64,000 bases of DNA, taken from positions 1 to 64,000 of the forward strand of contig CAJUCD010000005.1 of assembly GCA_910585045.1 (NCBI GenBank), read 5' to 3'. The notes under the pieces are model-generated. The model did not search any database. It was not told the origin of the DNA and worked only from the letters and a program-made list of their open reading frames with translations. Below are positions 35,251-43,212 of this stretch, piece after piece. A program made the position numbers and the translations under genes. Source of the DNA: an uncultured Bacilli bacterium (GTDB lineage: Bacteria > Bacillota_I > Bacilli_A > RF39 > UBA660). Numbering within the stretch: the first letter of the stretch is position 1; each line of letters begins with the position of its first letter.

Positions 35251-36153
35251 TTATTTTTTAGTGCGGGGATGCGTTTTATTATAAACGCTTTTTAATCTTT
35301 CGCTAGTAACATGAGTATATATTTGCGTTGTAGATAATGATTCATGCCCTAGAAGCTCACCAACTGAACGAATATCTGCTCCATTATTTAATAAGCCTGT
35401 TGCATATGTATGGCGCATTGTATGTGGCGTTACTTTGCTTTTAATACCTCTTTTTCTAGAAAAATCTTGCACTATTTTTTCAACACTTCTAGTAGTTAAA
35501 TTTTGACCTCTTTTACTAACAAATAAATAAGGACTGGTTAAACCATTTAAAATATCAGGTCGTGATTTTGTTAGATATTGATTAAGTAATTTAAAATCAC
35601 AGGCTTTATAAAAAACAATTCGCTCTTTACTACCCTTTCCCATTACTCTTAGGGTATAATTGCTAGTGTTTAAGTCTTCTATTTTTAACATACATAATTC
35701 GCTTACTCGTAAGCCTGTTGCATATAAAAATTCTACTATTAGACTATTTCGGACTTCTAAATCATCCTCATAATTAATGTTATCAAACATGTGATTAGTT
35801 TCGCTTTCGCTAAGAAAATTAGGCAATTTTTTAATTACTTTAGGATTTTTCATGTTAGCAAAAGGATTGATATTTAATGCTTTTATTTCGACTAAATAAG
35901 CATAAAAGGCTCTAACAGCACTAAGATACAAAGAAGATGTTTTAGGTTCATAATTAAGAGATATGAGATATGCTTTATAACTATTAGCAAGACTAGAATT
36001 AATATTTAAAAAATTAATATTTTTACTATAAAGATATTCTTCATATTTTTTTAAACACTGGACATATGTTAATACTGTTTTAGAAGAATAGTTTAAATCA
36101 ACAGCTAAATATTCTTGAAAAGATTCAATATAACTGGAATAATTAGTTTTCAT
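35251..36153 (-). CDS. xerC: Site-specific tyrosine recombinase, XerC-type
   Basis: 300 residues with the same layout as the 3.6 kb recombinase: N-terminal SAM-like domain, then R in ATGLRVSEL, HxxR box HTMRHTYATG, GHESLSTTQIYTH with catalytic His and Tyr. It overlaps the upstream unknown gene by 11 bases. With xerD it would form the dimer-resolution complex acting at dif. Which of the two is XerC could be reversed. Confidence 0.85.
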   Translation of the reverse strand: MKTNYSSYIESFQEYLAVDLNYSSKTVLTYVQCLKKYEEYLYSKNINFLNINSSLANSYKAYLISLNYEPKTSSLYLSAVRAFYAYLVEIKALNINPFANMKNPKVIKKLPNFLSESETNHMFDNINYEDDLEVRNSLIVEFLYATGLRVSELCMLKIEDLNTSNYTLRVMGKGSKERIVFYKACDFKLLNQYLTKSRPDILNGLTSPYLFVSKRGQNLTTRSVEKIVQDFSRKRGIKSKVTPHTMRHTYATGLLNNGADIRSVGELLGHESLSTTQIYTHVTSERLKSVYNKTHPRTKK

Positions 36154-36613
36154 ATAAATAAAAATATAGTTTTCTGGTAGTAAAGTATGGAAGACTTTCT
36201 ATTATATTAACTAAATCTGCTAATTCTTGAACCTTTTTTAATTTAATTAAATTGTCGTCTTTTGTTTTTCCTTTTAAAAAATTATATATTTTATTTATAT
36301 ATTCTCTATTTTGATAATTATCTTTAATTTGAGCCCACATATCAAAAGAGATATCTTTTGTTAAAACTGGAGCTTTCCTTACTACATTTTTTTCGTGATA
36401 TATAACAATTAGTTCCATTTGAGAGTTGAGCTCTAAAAGATTAGCTTCTTTGATTGATTCAATAATCTCTTTTTTAGTAAACTTTAGAGTGAATTTATCT
36501 AGTTCAGCAATTTTAAAACTAGCAAATCCTTTTGATATGTTTAAATCTAGTAAATTAATAGGGAAATAGTTATTAGGTTTAGTTTCTACAGCAAGATAAA
36601 AATTAGTATCCAT
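36143..36613 (-). CDS. Hypothetical cytoplasmic protein coupled to xerC
   Basis: 156 residues, no membrane segment or signal. The first 85 residues look like a beta-rich domain (LAVETKPNNYFPINLLDLN, ELNSQMELIVIYHEK). The rest is helical with many Lys. I recognise no family. Its start has AAAAGAGTGAT before it, and its 3' end overlaps the xerC start, so they are expressed together. Confidence 0.65.
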   Translation of the reverse strand: MDTNFYLAVETKPNNYFPINLLDLNISKGFASFKIAELDKFTLKFTKKEIIESIKEANLLELNSQMELIVIYHEKNVVRKAPVLTKDISFDMWAQIKDNYQNREYINKIYNFLKGKTKDDNLIKLKKVQELADLVNIIESLPYFTTRKLYFYLYEN

Positions 36614-36676
36614 ATAATCACTCTTTTCATTTATTTATTAATTATAACACACCTTATATTAGAAAAAAAGAATATT

Positions 36677-37207
36677 TTATATTTCTGGTTGCTCTTTAAA
36701 TGCACGATTTCTAATTAGGTATTTTCTTTGGTCAGTTTCTGGTATATCAGGTCTAGTTCTTTTAAAGGTAACTGTTTCAATTTTATTTTCAATAACTTTA
36801 AAGCCATGTTTTAATGCTAGACCCTCTGACATACTATTTTCTAAATTGGTACGCATGTATATGTCGTAATTACTGCCAAATTCATCTATAATAAATTTCA
36901 TTAATTTAGTCGCATACCCTTTGTTTCGAGCGTTTTTTTGAACCGCAATATCAGAAATATAAACTGATCTTGCAACGTCTATTTCTAATTCTGGCCATTT
37001 TAAATATTTTTTTTTAATAGTAATTAACCCACAAATAGTATCACCGATAAATATTCCATACATAAGTCCATTATTTAAAAAGTCTAAAAATTCACTTATA
37101 TATTCTTCTTCTGTCCAAGCTTCAAAAAATGGCTCACTTTCAAATACTGTAAAAACTGCTTTAAAATTTGCAAAATCTTCGACATTTAGTTTTCTAATTA
37201 ATTCCAT
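36677..37207 (-). CDS. GNAT-family N-acetyltransferase
   Basis: About 176 residues with a GNAT fold. The acetyl-CoA-binding motif A is at about 90-112 (YISDIAVQKNARNKGYATKLM), followed by IYMRTNLENSMSEGLALKHGF. Its ATG sits in the TAATG of the M20 hydrolase stop codon, so they are translationally coupled. An acyltransferase next to a deacylase-type hydrolase suggests the two act on related N-acyl compounds. The substrate is unknown. Confidence 0.83.
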   Translation of the reverse strand: MELIRKLNVEDFANFKAVFTVFESEPFFEAWTEEEYISEFLDFLNNGLMYGIFIGDTICGLITIKKKYLKWPELEIDVARSVYISDIAVQKNARNKGYATKLMKFIIDEFGSNYDIYMRTNLENSMSEGLALKHGFKVIENKIETVTFKRTRPDIPETDQRKYLIRNRAFKEQPEI

Positions 37208-38262
37208 TAATAACAAATCCTTTCTATTATTTTTTGATAAATATCCACTGTTTTTATTAAAGAAGTTTTAGATATATATTCATTAACTTCATGAGCAGTA
37301 ATAGGCCCTGGTCCTAAAATTAAACGATTATTATTAAGAAAACTGGCTTCGCTTACACCAAAAAATGGTCTACTATTTCTTTTAGTTATCGCTTCATAGT
37401 CAGCTATAATGGTGTTTTCGTTATAAAAAGGTTTTATTTCGTTTAAAATTCTAGCTTCTACTTTAGGATATTTATTAGTTAACTTTTCTATATATTTTTT
37501 AATATATTTTATGTCTTGATAATTTTTAGTTATTCTAAAACCTAGTAAAACTTTAGTGTAATCCGATGTTGTACAAATATTAATTCCCCCATTTATAGTT
37601 CCAATATTAATAGTATTATATGGAACTTCAAATAAATTGTTTTGTTCTTTTTGAAATTTACTATTTAATTTTAAAACTTCATTTAAGAACATAATAGCAT
37701 TCTCATTACTTGATTCATTAGAAATAGGTGTACTAGAATGAACAGATGTTCCTCTAAATATTAATTCATATTCTAGCAAACCTTTAGAACCAATACAAGG
37801 ATAATTATCAGTAGGCTCACCAATAATGCTATATTCGCCAAAATTAGTTTTTGCGTTAATTAATTCTTTAATACCCCTAAATTCTGTTTCTTCGTCGTAA
37901 GTAAAACACACCCTTATTCCTCTAACTAAACTCTTTAAATCTAGCCCTTGAAGGACATAAAGAAAGGCTGCTATACCTCCTTTCATATCAGAAGATCCTA
38001 GCCCTATTAATTTGTCTCCTTTTATGGTTAATTTAAAAGGATTAGTTTGCCAAGCAGTAGAACAAGCAACTGTATCAGTGTGACCTATAAAGGATAATAT
38101 AGGATCGTTTCCTATACTCATAACTAAACATTTAGTTTTATATTCTGTTTTAAAACCCAAATTTTTCAAAAAGCTTTCTAAGTAGTTTATTATTTTAAGA
38201 TTTTCTAAATCATTTATGGTCTTAAAAGATACTAAATCTCTTAAAATATTTTCAATTTTCAT
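37207..38262 (-). CDS. M20-family metallohydrolase (ArgE/DapE/dipeptidase-like)
   Basis: About 351 residues. Zinc-site blocks: SFIGHTDTV, GLGSSDMKGGIAAFL, TYDEETEFRGIKEL, GEPTDN and the final GPGPITAHEVNEYIS. These are the M20 ArgE/DapE/CPG2 motifs, so it removes an acyl or amino-acid group from an amino acid or dipeptide. The long upstream extension of the frame (to 38352) runs through an attenuator, so the start is ATG at 38262 after AGAGGAAT. A His-rich leader peptide upstream suggests control by histidine supply, and hence a histidine-containing substrate. That last step is inference. Confidence 0.85.
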   Translation of the reverse strand: MKIENILRDLVSFKTINDLENLKIINYLESFLKNLGFKTEYKTKCLVMSIGNDPILSFIGHTDTVACSTAWQTNPFKLTIKGDKLIGLGSSDMKGGIAAFLYVLQGLDLKSLVRGIRVCFTYDEETEFRGIKELINAKTNFGEYSIIGEPTDNYPCIGSKGLLEYELIFRGTSVHSSTPISNESSNENAIMFLNEVLKLNSKFQKEQNNLFEVPYNTINIGTINGGINICTTSDYTKVLLGFRITKNYQDIKYIKKYIEKLTNKYPKVEARILNEIKPFYNENTIIADYEAITKRNSRPFFGVSEASFLNNNRLILGPGPITAHEVNEYISKTSLIKTVDIYQKIIERICY

Positions 38263-38278
38263 AATATTCCTCTTTCTA

Positions 38279-38368
38279 AATAATAAAAAAGCTATACAAG
38301 TACTTGTATAGCATGTTAGAAATATACTAGATACAAGCACTATAAAGAGCACTTGTACCTACAACTAT
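38279..38368 (-). promoter_or_regulatory. Transcription attenuator of the M20-GNAT operon
   Basis: A perfect 22-bp palindrome (38291-38312) followed by six T on the minus strand is an intrinsic terminator placed before the M20 start codon. Upstream segments can compete. 38331-38340 can pair with the terminator's first arm over 10 positions (one G-U). 38349-38356 can pair with part of 38331-38340. The last also pairs perfectly over 8 bases with 38383-38390 inside the leader peptide gene. These mutually exclusive hairpins are the form of ribosome-controlled attenuation. Confidence 0.65.
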
Positions 38369-38431
38369 TTAATGTCGTATTAACAAGTGCAAATTATTAT
38401 GATGATGAAAATAACGTTTTGATTGGAACAT
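38369..38431 (-). CDS. Histidine-rich leader peptide (20 aa)
   Basis: A 20-codon frame with AAGGAG eight bases upstream. It encodes five histidines, three of them consecutive (residues 9-11), plus His15 and His20 at the end. It lies between a consensus promoter and a Rho-independent terminator. This is the classic layout of an amino-acid attenuation leader (compare hisL of enteric bacteria). A ribosome stalled for lack of charged tRNA-His would decide which hairpin forms downstream. Confidence 0.65.
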   Translation of the reverse strand: MFQSKRYFHHHNNLHLLIRH

Positions 38432-38460
38432 AATAATTTCTCCTTTTTTAAATTATTTAG

Positions 38461-38490
38461 AGTATACCACATAAATTGTTTTATTGTCAA
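38461..38490 (-). promoter_or_regulatory. Promoter of the leader peptide / M20-GNAT operon
   Basis: TTGACA (38485-38490), 18 bases, TATACT (38461-38466). Transcription would start near 38454, about 20 bases before the leader peptide ATG. Confidence 0.7.
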
Positions 38491-38519
38491 ATGATTAATT
38501 TTCAATATTTAAACAATAG

Positions 38520-38542
38520 AAAAGACAGATAATTTTTCTGCC
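38520..38542 (-). terminator. Probable terminator of the lipoprotein gene
   Basis: AGACAG near 38523-38528 pairs with CTG(C)CT near 38538, with T-run after it on the minus strand. The stem is short. Confidence 0.45.
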
Positions 38543-38555
38543 TTATATATTTTTA

Positions 38556-39104
38556 TTATCTATAACTAGCTATTGTACATTTTCCACTTTTGTTGTTAAA
38601 TGTAGCACTTAATCTTTGACTTGATTTGTCTACCCATGTATAGATGCGTGAATTTTCCGATATACTTGTTAATGTTCCCTCACCACCGATTTTTTCAGCA
38701 AGTTCTTCATAAGTGAAAGAGCCATTATTTAAATCTTTTTGTAAATCGCTTGATAACGGTAATTTAATATCTTCATTTTTTAAACTTTCTTTATCTATTG
38801 TTGCTTGGATTGTAATGCTATTTTCACTATAAGATTTGAAACTTATCCAATTTTTAGAGTCAAACTTCCACATTGGATCACTGCTAATCATAGCATCTGT
38901 CGTAGATTCAAAACCTATAATATCATTAATTTCTTCGATAGTGTTTGTAGCTTCTATTTTTTTCATACACTCTACTATAGAGCAATTTGATACTACTTTT
39001 TTTTCTTCTTTCTTTTCTTCTTGTTGTTCTTTAGAACATCCTGTAGCTAAACAAAGAACGCATAACACAGCCATAGATCTTAACATCATTTTTTTTAATT
39101 TCAT
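38556..39104 (-). CDS. Lipoprotein of unknown function
   Basis: 182 residues. A lipoprotein signal with lipobox LATGC (Cys at about 23) is followed by a Glu/Lys-rich linker and a compact domain with paired Cys (NCSIVECMKKIE). The EINDIIGFE ... IYTWVDKSSQRLSATFNNKSGKC pattern resembles BLIP/SmpA-OmlA-like repeats of small secreted proteins, but I am not certain. Promoter TTGAAA-17-TATAAT is just upstream. Confidence 0.75.
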   Translation of the reverse strand: MKLKKMMLRSMAVLCVLCLATGCSKEQQEEKKEEKKVVSNCSIVECMKKIEATNTIEEINDIIGFESTTDAMISSDPMWKFDSKNWISFKSYSENSITIQATIDKESLKNEDIKLPLSSDLQKDLNNGSFTYEELAEKIGGEGTLTSISENSRIYTWVDKSSQRLSATFNNKSGKCTIASYR

Positions 39105-39135
39105 TATTCTTTCCTTCTTTCTATTTCTTGTTTAA

Positions 39136-39164
39136 ATTATAGTACGTTTAGAATCTTTTTTCAA
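39136..39164 (-). promoter_or_regulatory. Promoter of the lipoprotein gene
   Basis: TTGAAA (39159-39164), 17 bases, TATAAT (39136-39141), followed by AAAGGAAAG and the ATG at 39104. Confidence 0.7.
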
Positions 39165-39290
39165 TACTTAAAAGATTAGTATTTTATAAAAAGAAAATAA
39201 TAAATTTTTATTTGCTGAGCTTGCTATTAAGTTATTACGATAAGAATTGTTTTCAACAACTTTAAAGGTTTTATATTACTTTGATATTTT

Positions 39291-40145
39291 TTAATTTTCT
39301 ATTGGCTCTATATCTATAAATCTAATGGATTTATTTATATTTTTTAACCGCACCTTTATATTTTTTTCGATATTAAGATACTTCTTTATTGTTAAGTTTT
39401 CATTCACTATAACTTGTAAAAAAACACTATAATATGTTGCCATTTTTATTATTCTAATTCTTTTTATTTTAAGTTCTTTTATGTTTTTTAGTTCATTTAT
39501 AATTTCTTCTCTTATTTCATTATTTTCTTCATCATTTGTAAGTGTACCTCTAACATTAGATACCATCATTTTTATAGATACATAAAATACATAAAGAGCC
39601 ATACCTAAACTGCCTATTTTGTCAACATTTATATAACTTGGCATAAAATTTTCAAAAAAAGTAATTGTCATAATAATAAAAACCACACAAGTAGATATAA
39701 AATCTGCTTTTGATTCTTTGTAAGATTCAATCATTAACTCACTTTTATATTTTGTTCCAAAATAGTGCAATAACATAATTACAATAAATTTTAAAAGTAT
39801 AATAACAACAAGACCTATAACTAAGATATAATTAGGTTTAAATTCGCCTGTAAAGAAAAAGAATTGATATAAAATAAAGATTCCTATTAAAAAGAGTAAA
39901 AATCCTGTAAAAAGATTCGCTATATAATATATTTGACCATAACCAAATGGATAGGTTTTATTAGCTCGCCTTTTTCCAATTTTATTTGCAATTAAACTCA
40001 TAATATCAGTAATAAAATCAATAAAAGATTGAACTGAATCGGCAATTAACGTTGAAAAGGAAAAGGCTATTCCAAATGCTAATTTTAAAAGAGCTACAAT
40101 TAAATTAAGTATAGTAGTGATAATTATTACTTTATTGTCTTTCAT
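39291..40145 (-). CDS. Cation diffusion facilitator (CDF) family transporter
   Basis: 284 residues with about six membrane helices and a C-terminal cytoplasmic ferredoxin-like domain. The family signature SFSTLIADSVQSFIDFITDI (TM2) and the HYFGTKYKSELMIESYKESKADFIST block (TM5 region) are present. CDF proteins export Zn, Fe, Mn or related ions in exchange for protons. It overlaps the P-type ATPase gene by 14 bases, so the two cation pumps are made together. Confidence 0.85.
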   Translation of the reverse strand: MKDNKVIIITTILNLIVALLKLAFGIAFSFSTLIADSVQSFIDFITDIMSLIANKIGKRRANKTYPFGYGQIYYIANLFTGFLLFLIGIFILYQFFFFTGEFKPNYILVIGLVVIILLKFIVIMLLHYFGTKYKSELMIESYKESKADFISTCVVFIIMTITFFENFMPSYINVDKIGSLGMALYVFYVSIKMMVSNVRGTLTNDEENNEIREEIINELKNIKELKIKRIRIIKMATYYSVFLQVIVNENLTIKKYLNIEKNIKVRLKNINKSIRFIDIEPIEN

Positions 40146-42771
40146 GTTTTTCTTTTACCCTTCCATTGTTAATCTTTTTATAGATTTCTATAATTACTAA
40201 TATTGATAATGCTACTAGAAATAAATAAATCAAATGTAGTATAGGAACAGATACTGTATGTAAAATTCTAGATAAGGCAGGAGTTTCCATCACTATGATT
40301 TGTAGCCCAACTGAAATAAGTACCCCAATAAATATTAACCTATTATTTTTTATAGGAACTGCAAAAGCTGATTTGTGTTCACTGCGACAATTAAATACAT
40401 GAATATTTTGTATAAATACCATTAATGCCATTATATAACCGCGAGCTGTTGCAATGTCCATATTATACCTTTTAATCATTAAAAACCATACTGCAAATAT
40501 TATTCCACCTATGATTAAGCCTGAAACAATAATCTCTTGTAGTAATTCTTTATTAAATATAGATTCTTTTGGGTGGCGTGGTTTCTCTTTTAAAAGCCCA
40601 TCTTCTGCTTGTTCAAATGACAATGCAAAGTCTTGAATACCATCAGTCACAACATTTAACCATAATAATTGAATTGCAATAAGAGGCATTGGTAAATCTA
40701 ATGCAATAGATAAACAAAAGAACACTACTTCTGCTAAACCACAGGATATTAAAAATAAAATAATTTTGCGAATATTTGCATAAGCTACTCGACCTTCTTT
40801 TATTCCTAAAACAATTGATTTAAAATTATCATCTACGATTATCATATCAGCTGTTTCTCTTGCTATATCAGTTCCACTTCCCATAGCAACACCAATATTA
40901 GCGGATTTTAGTGCTGGAGCGTCATTTACTCCATCGCCTGTTACTGCTACAAATTCTCCTTGCCTTTTTAATGATTCTACTATTTTTAATTTTTGTAGAG
41001 GAGTAACTCTTGCATAAATCTTTTTTCTACTAACAAAATTGTCAAATTCTTGTTCCCCTTTATTAAATTTCTCATCTACTTCTAAGCCTGTTGTAACTTC
41101 GTCATAAGATTTTGTTAAATTTAAATCTTTAGCAACACTAAAAGCAGTAAGAGGATGGTCCCCTGTTATCATCAACACTTTTATTCCAGCAGTATGGCAC
41201 TCTTTTATAGAATGGGCTGCTTCTTTTCTTATTGGGTCTATAAATCCTATCATTCCCATAAAGCTTAAATTCTTGATATCAGAATTATTATAACTTTCTT
41301 TTCTTTTAATTTTTCCATTTGCAAGAGCAATAACTCTATATCCTTCTTTTGCTAAATTTTCATTTTGTTCATCTAGTAATGATGTATTAATTTTATCTTC
41401 TATAAGATTTATACTATTGCAAAATGATTTAACAGTTTCTAAAGAGCCTTTAACTGTACAAAAAGTTTCACCATCTTTTTCATAAAAAACAGCAGAATAC
41501 TTATTTTCGGATTCATAGGGAATCATTTCTAAAATATTTATATTTTCAGTTTTTATATCAAATTTTTTACCTAAAACTTTAAAGGCAATATCTATTGAAT
41601 CACCAATGCAACCATTACTATCGATGTCAGATTCATTATTAATAATGCCAAGGATAGCTATTTCTTTTGCATACTTTAAATCATTTCCAATTACTTTTCC
41701 TTCAAAATCAAAACCAGTTCCAGTAATTTCATACTCCATATTATTAGGTAAAATGATTTTTTTAGCTGTTTGTTCATTCACGGTTAAAGTGCCTGTTTTA
41801 TCAGAGGCAATTACTGTACAACTTCCCAAGGATTCAGCAGCTTTTAATTTTCTAACGATTACGCCCTTTTTCGCCATTTTATTAGAAGCTATTGTTAAAG
41901 CCATAGTAAGGGCTAAAGGCAAACCTTCAGGCATAGCAGAAACTGCAAGAGCAATTACTGATAAAAAGATTTCATTATATGGTACACCTTTTATGATAAG
42001 TAATGTAGTAGTAATAATCGCCACTATTAAAACTAAAATACTTATTTGTTTTGATAACTTTTCTACTCTGATTGTAAGTGGAGATTTTTCCTCTTTAGCA
42101 TTATTTATACTATCAGCAATTTTCCCTATTTCGGTTTGAAGACCAATATTAACTACTATTGCCTTTGCCCTTCCTTTTACAACTGTAGTGCCCGAAAACA
42201 ACATATTATATTGTTCTGCTATTGATACATTTTTTTGATTTATAATATCAGTTCTTTTGGCAACTTGTAAACTCTCGCCAGTAAGTATTGATTCATCTAC
42301 CATCAAATTATGAGATTCTATAATTCTCATATCAGCACTTATCTTATCACCTGATTCTAAAAAAACATAATCGCCAATAGTCAGTTCTTCAGCATCAATA
42401 GAAATCACTTCATTATTTCTAAATACTTTTATTTTTGCAGATATAAGTTTAGATAGTGAATCTGCGACCTTGTTTGCTTTGTTTTCCTGATAAGTTCCCA
42501 TTATAGCATCCACTAAAACAATAAAAAGAATTGCTAAAGCATCTACTATTTCTTTAGATATAAAAGATATAATAATTGCTACTAACAGTAATAATACCAT
42601 AGGGTCTTTAAATTCACTAAAAAATATTTTTAATATACTATCTCTTTTCTTTTTAGGTAATATATTTTTTCCATATTTTTCTTGCCTATTCAAAACTTCG
42701 TTTTGTGTTAAACCTCTATCAACTATATTTAAATTTTTTTTAATTTCATTTATTTCCTTATTGTAATACAT
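40132..42771 (-). CDS. P-type cation ATPase, Ca2+ (PMCA/SERCA) type
   Basis: 879 residues. N-terminal cation-ATPase domain (NRQEKYGKNILP), TGES actuator loop, SAMPEGLPLAL ion-site helix, phosphorylation motif SDKTGTLTVNE, TGDHPLTA, GDGVNDAPALK hinge, and C-terminal membrane bundle with NVVTDG. Motifs fit the P2 calcium/magnesium group. It probably exports Ca2+. Coupled to a CDF gene. An inverted repeat lies 100 bases upstream (42872-42890). Confidence 0.92.
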   Translation of the reverse strand: MYYNKEINEIKKNLNIVDRGLTQNEVLNRQEKYGKNILPKKKRDSILKIFFSEFKDPMVLLLLVAIIISFISKEIVDALAILFIVLVDAIMGTYQENKANKVADSLSKLISAKIKVFRNNEVISIDAEELTIGDYVFLESGDKISADMRIIESHNLMVDESILTGESLQVAKRTDIINQKNVSIAEQYNMLFSGTTVVKGRAKAIVVNIGLQTEIGKIADSINNAKEEKSPLTIRVEKLSKQISILVLIVAIITTTLLIIKGVPYNEIFLSVIALAVSAMPEGLPLALTMALTIASNKMAKKGVIVRKLKAAESLGSCTVIASDKTGTLTVNEQTAKKIILPNNMEYEITGTGFDFEGKVIGNDLKYAKEIAILGIINNESDIDSNGCIGDSIDIAFKVLGKKFDIKTENINILEMIPYESENKYSAVFYEKDGETFCTVKGSLETVKSFCNSINLIEDKINTSLLDEQNENLAKEGYRVIALANGKIKRKESYNNSDIKNLSFMGMIGFIDPIRKEAAHSIKECHTAGIKVLMITGDHPLTAFSVAKDLNLTKSYDEVTTGLEVDEKFNKGEQEFDNFVSRKKIYARVTPLQKLKIVESLKRQGEFVAVTGDGVNDAPALKSANIGVAMGSGTDIARETADMIIVDDNFKSIVLGIKEGRVAYANIRKIILFLISCGLAEVVFFCLSIALDLPMPLIAIQLLWLNVVTDGIQDFALSFEQAEDGLLKEKPRHPKESIFNKELLQEIIVSGLIIGGIIFAVWFLMIKRYNMDIATARGYIMALMVFIQNIHVFNCRSEHKSAFAVPIKNNRLIFIGVLISVGLQIIVMETPALSRILHTVSVPILHLIYLFLVALSILVIIEIYKKINNGRVKEKHERQ

Positions 42772-42871
42772 TATTTCTTCTCCCTTAGCTATAATTACAT
42801 TTTATATTATCTATTTACTTTTTATATTATATCAAAAAAATAATAAATCATAAATATTATAAAAGAAAATG

Positions 42872-42890
42872 TTATGTAATTATTACATAA
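42872..42890. promoter_or_regulatory. Inverted repeat upstream of the cation ATPase operon
   Basis: TTATGTAAT and ATTACATAA with one base between form a near-perfect dyad in the gap between the tRNAs and the ATPase gene. It could be an operator, but no bound regulator is known here. Confidence 0.3.
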
Positions 42891-42906
42891 ATTAAAAATA
42901 AACATT

Positions 42907-42931
42907 TAAAAAAGTCCTTAGAATAAGGACT
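42907..42931 (-). terminator. Terminator of the tRNA pair
   Basis: AGTCCTTA (42913-42920) pairs with TAAGGACT (42924-42931) with a 3-base loop and a T-run on the minus strand, just past tRNA-Leu. Confidence 0.85.
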
Positions 42932-42942
42932 ATATAACTAGT

Positions 42943-43027
42943 TGGTGCGCGTGGAGGGACTTGAACCCCCATGGAACTAACCGCTAGATCCTAAGTCTAG
43001 TGCGTCTACCAATTCCGCCACACGCGC
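42943..43027 (-). tRNA. tRNA-Leu (anticodon TAG)
   Basis: 85 bases with encoded CCA end. The acceptor stem GCGCGTG pairs with CACGCGC. It has a class II long variable arm, the T arm GGGTTCAAGTCC, and anticodon loop CTTAGGA giving TAG. Transcribed after tRNA-Ile2 from a shared promoter. Confidence 0.95.
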
Positions 43028-43036
43028 ATTATTAAA

Positions 43037-43113
43037 TGGTGGACCTCGTAGGACTCGAACCTACGACCGCCCGGTTATGAGCCGGATGCTCTAACCAACT
43101 GAGCTAGAGGTCC
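43037..43113 (-). tRNA. tRNA-Ile2 (anticodon CAT, lysidine type) or tRNA-Met
   Basis: 77 bases with encoded CCA. Acceptor stem GGACCTC, D-arm AGCTCAGTTGGTTAGAGC, anticodon loop CTCATAA, T arm GTAGGTTCGAGTCCTAC. The GGACC acceptor and GGCTCATAACC arm match the Firmicutes tRNA-Ile2 that TilS converts to read AUA, more than elongator Met. AUA codons are abundant in this AT-rich window, so such a tRNA is needed. Confidence 0.8.
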
Positions 43114-43125
43114 ACTTGCCTATTA

Positions 43126-43154
43126 ATAATATCATAATATTATATTACTTTCAA
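43126..43154 (-). promoter_or_regulatory. Promoter of the tRNA-Ile2/tRNA-Leu unit
   Basis: TTGAAA (43149-43154), 17 bases, TATTAT (43126-43131), about 6 bases ahead of the likely transcript start before tRNA-Ile2. Confidence 0.65.
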
Positions 43155-43185
43155 GATGTTTTGTGAAAAATATTTTAAAATATAT

Positions 43186-43212
43186 AAAAAAGAGAATCGG
43201 TTTCTCTTTTTT
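43186..43212 (-). terminator. Terminator of the TPR protein gene
   Basis: AAAAAAGAGAA (43186-43196) against TTCTCTTTTTT (43202-43212), overlapping the gene's stop codon. T-runs exist in both directions. Confidence 0.75.

Noticed and set aside
38263..38352. N-terminal extension of the M20 hydrolase with a hydrophobic signal-like stretch
   Set aside because: The extra codons coincide with the attenuator hairpins. The ATG at 38262 has the proper ribosome site, so the hydrolase is cytoplasmic.
38279..38490. T-box riboswitch instead of peptide attenuator
   Set aside because: No T-box consensus or specifier loop found, whereas a ribosome site and His-rich frame are present.
41606..42139. 177-codon plus-strand frame within the P-type ATPase
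   Set aside because: Antisense shadow. The ATPase motifs on the minus strand are decisive.
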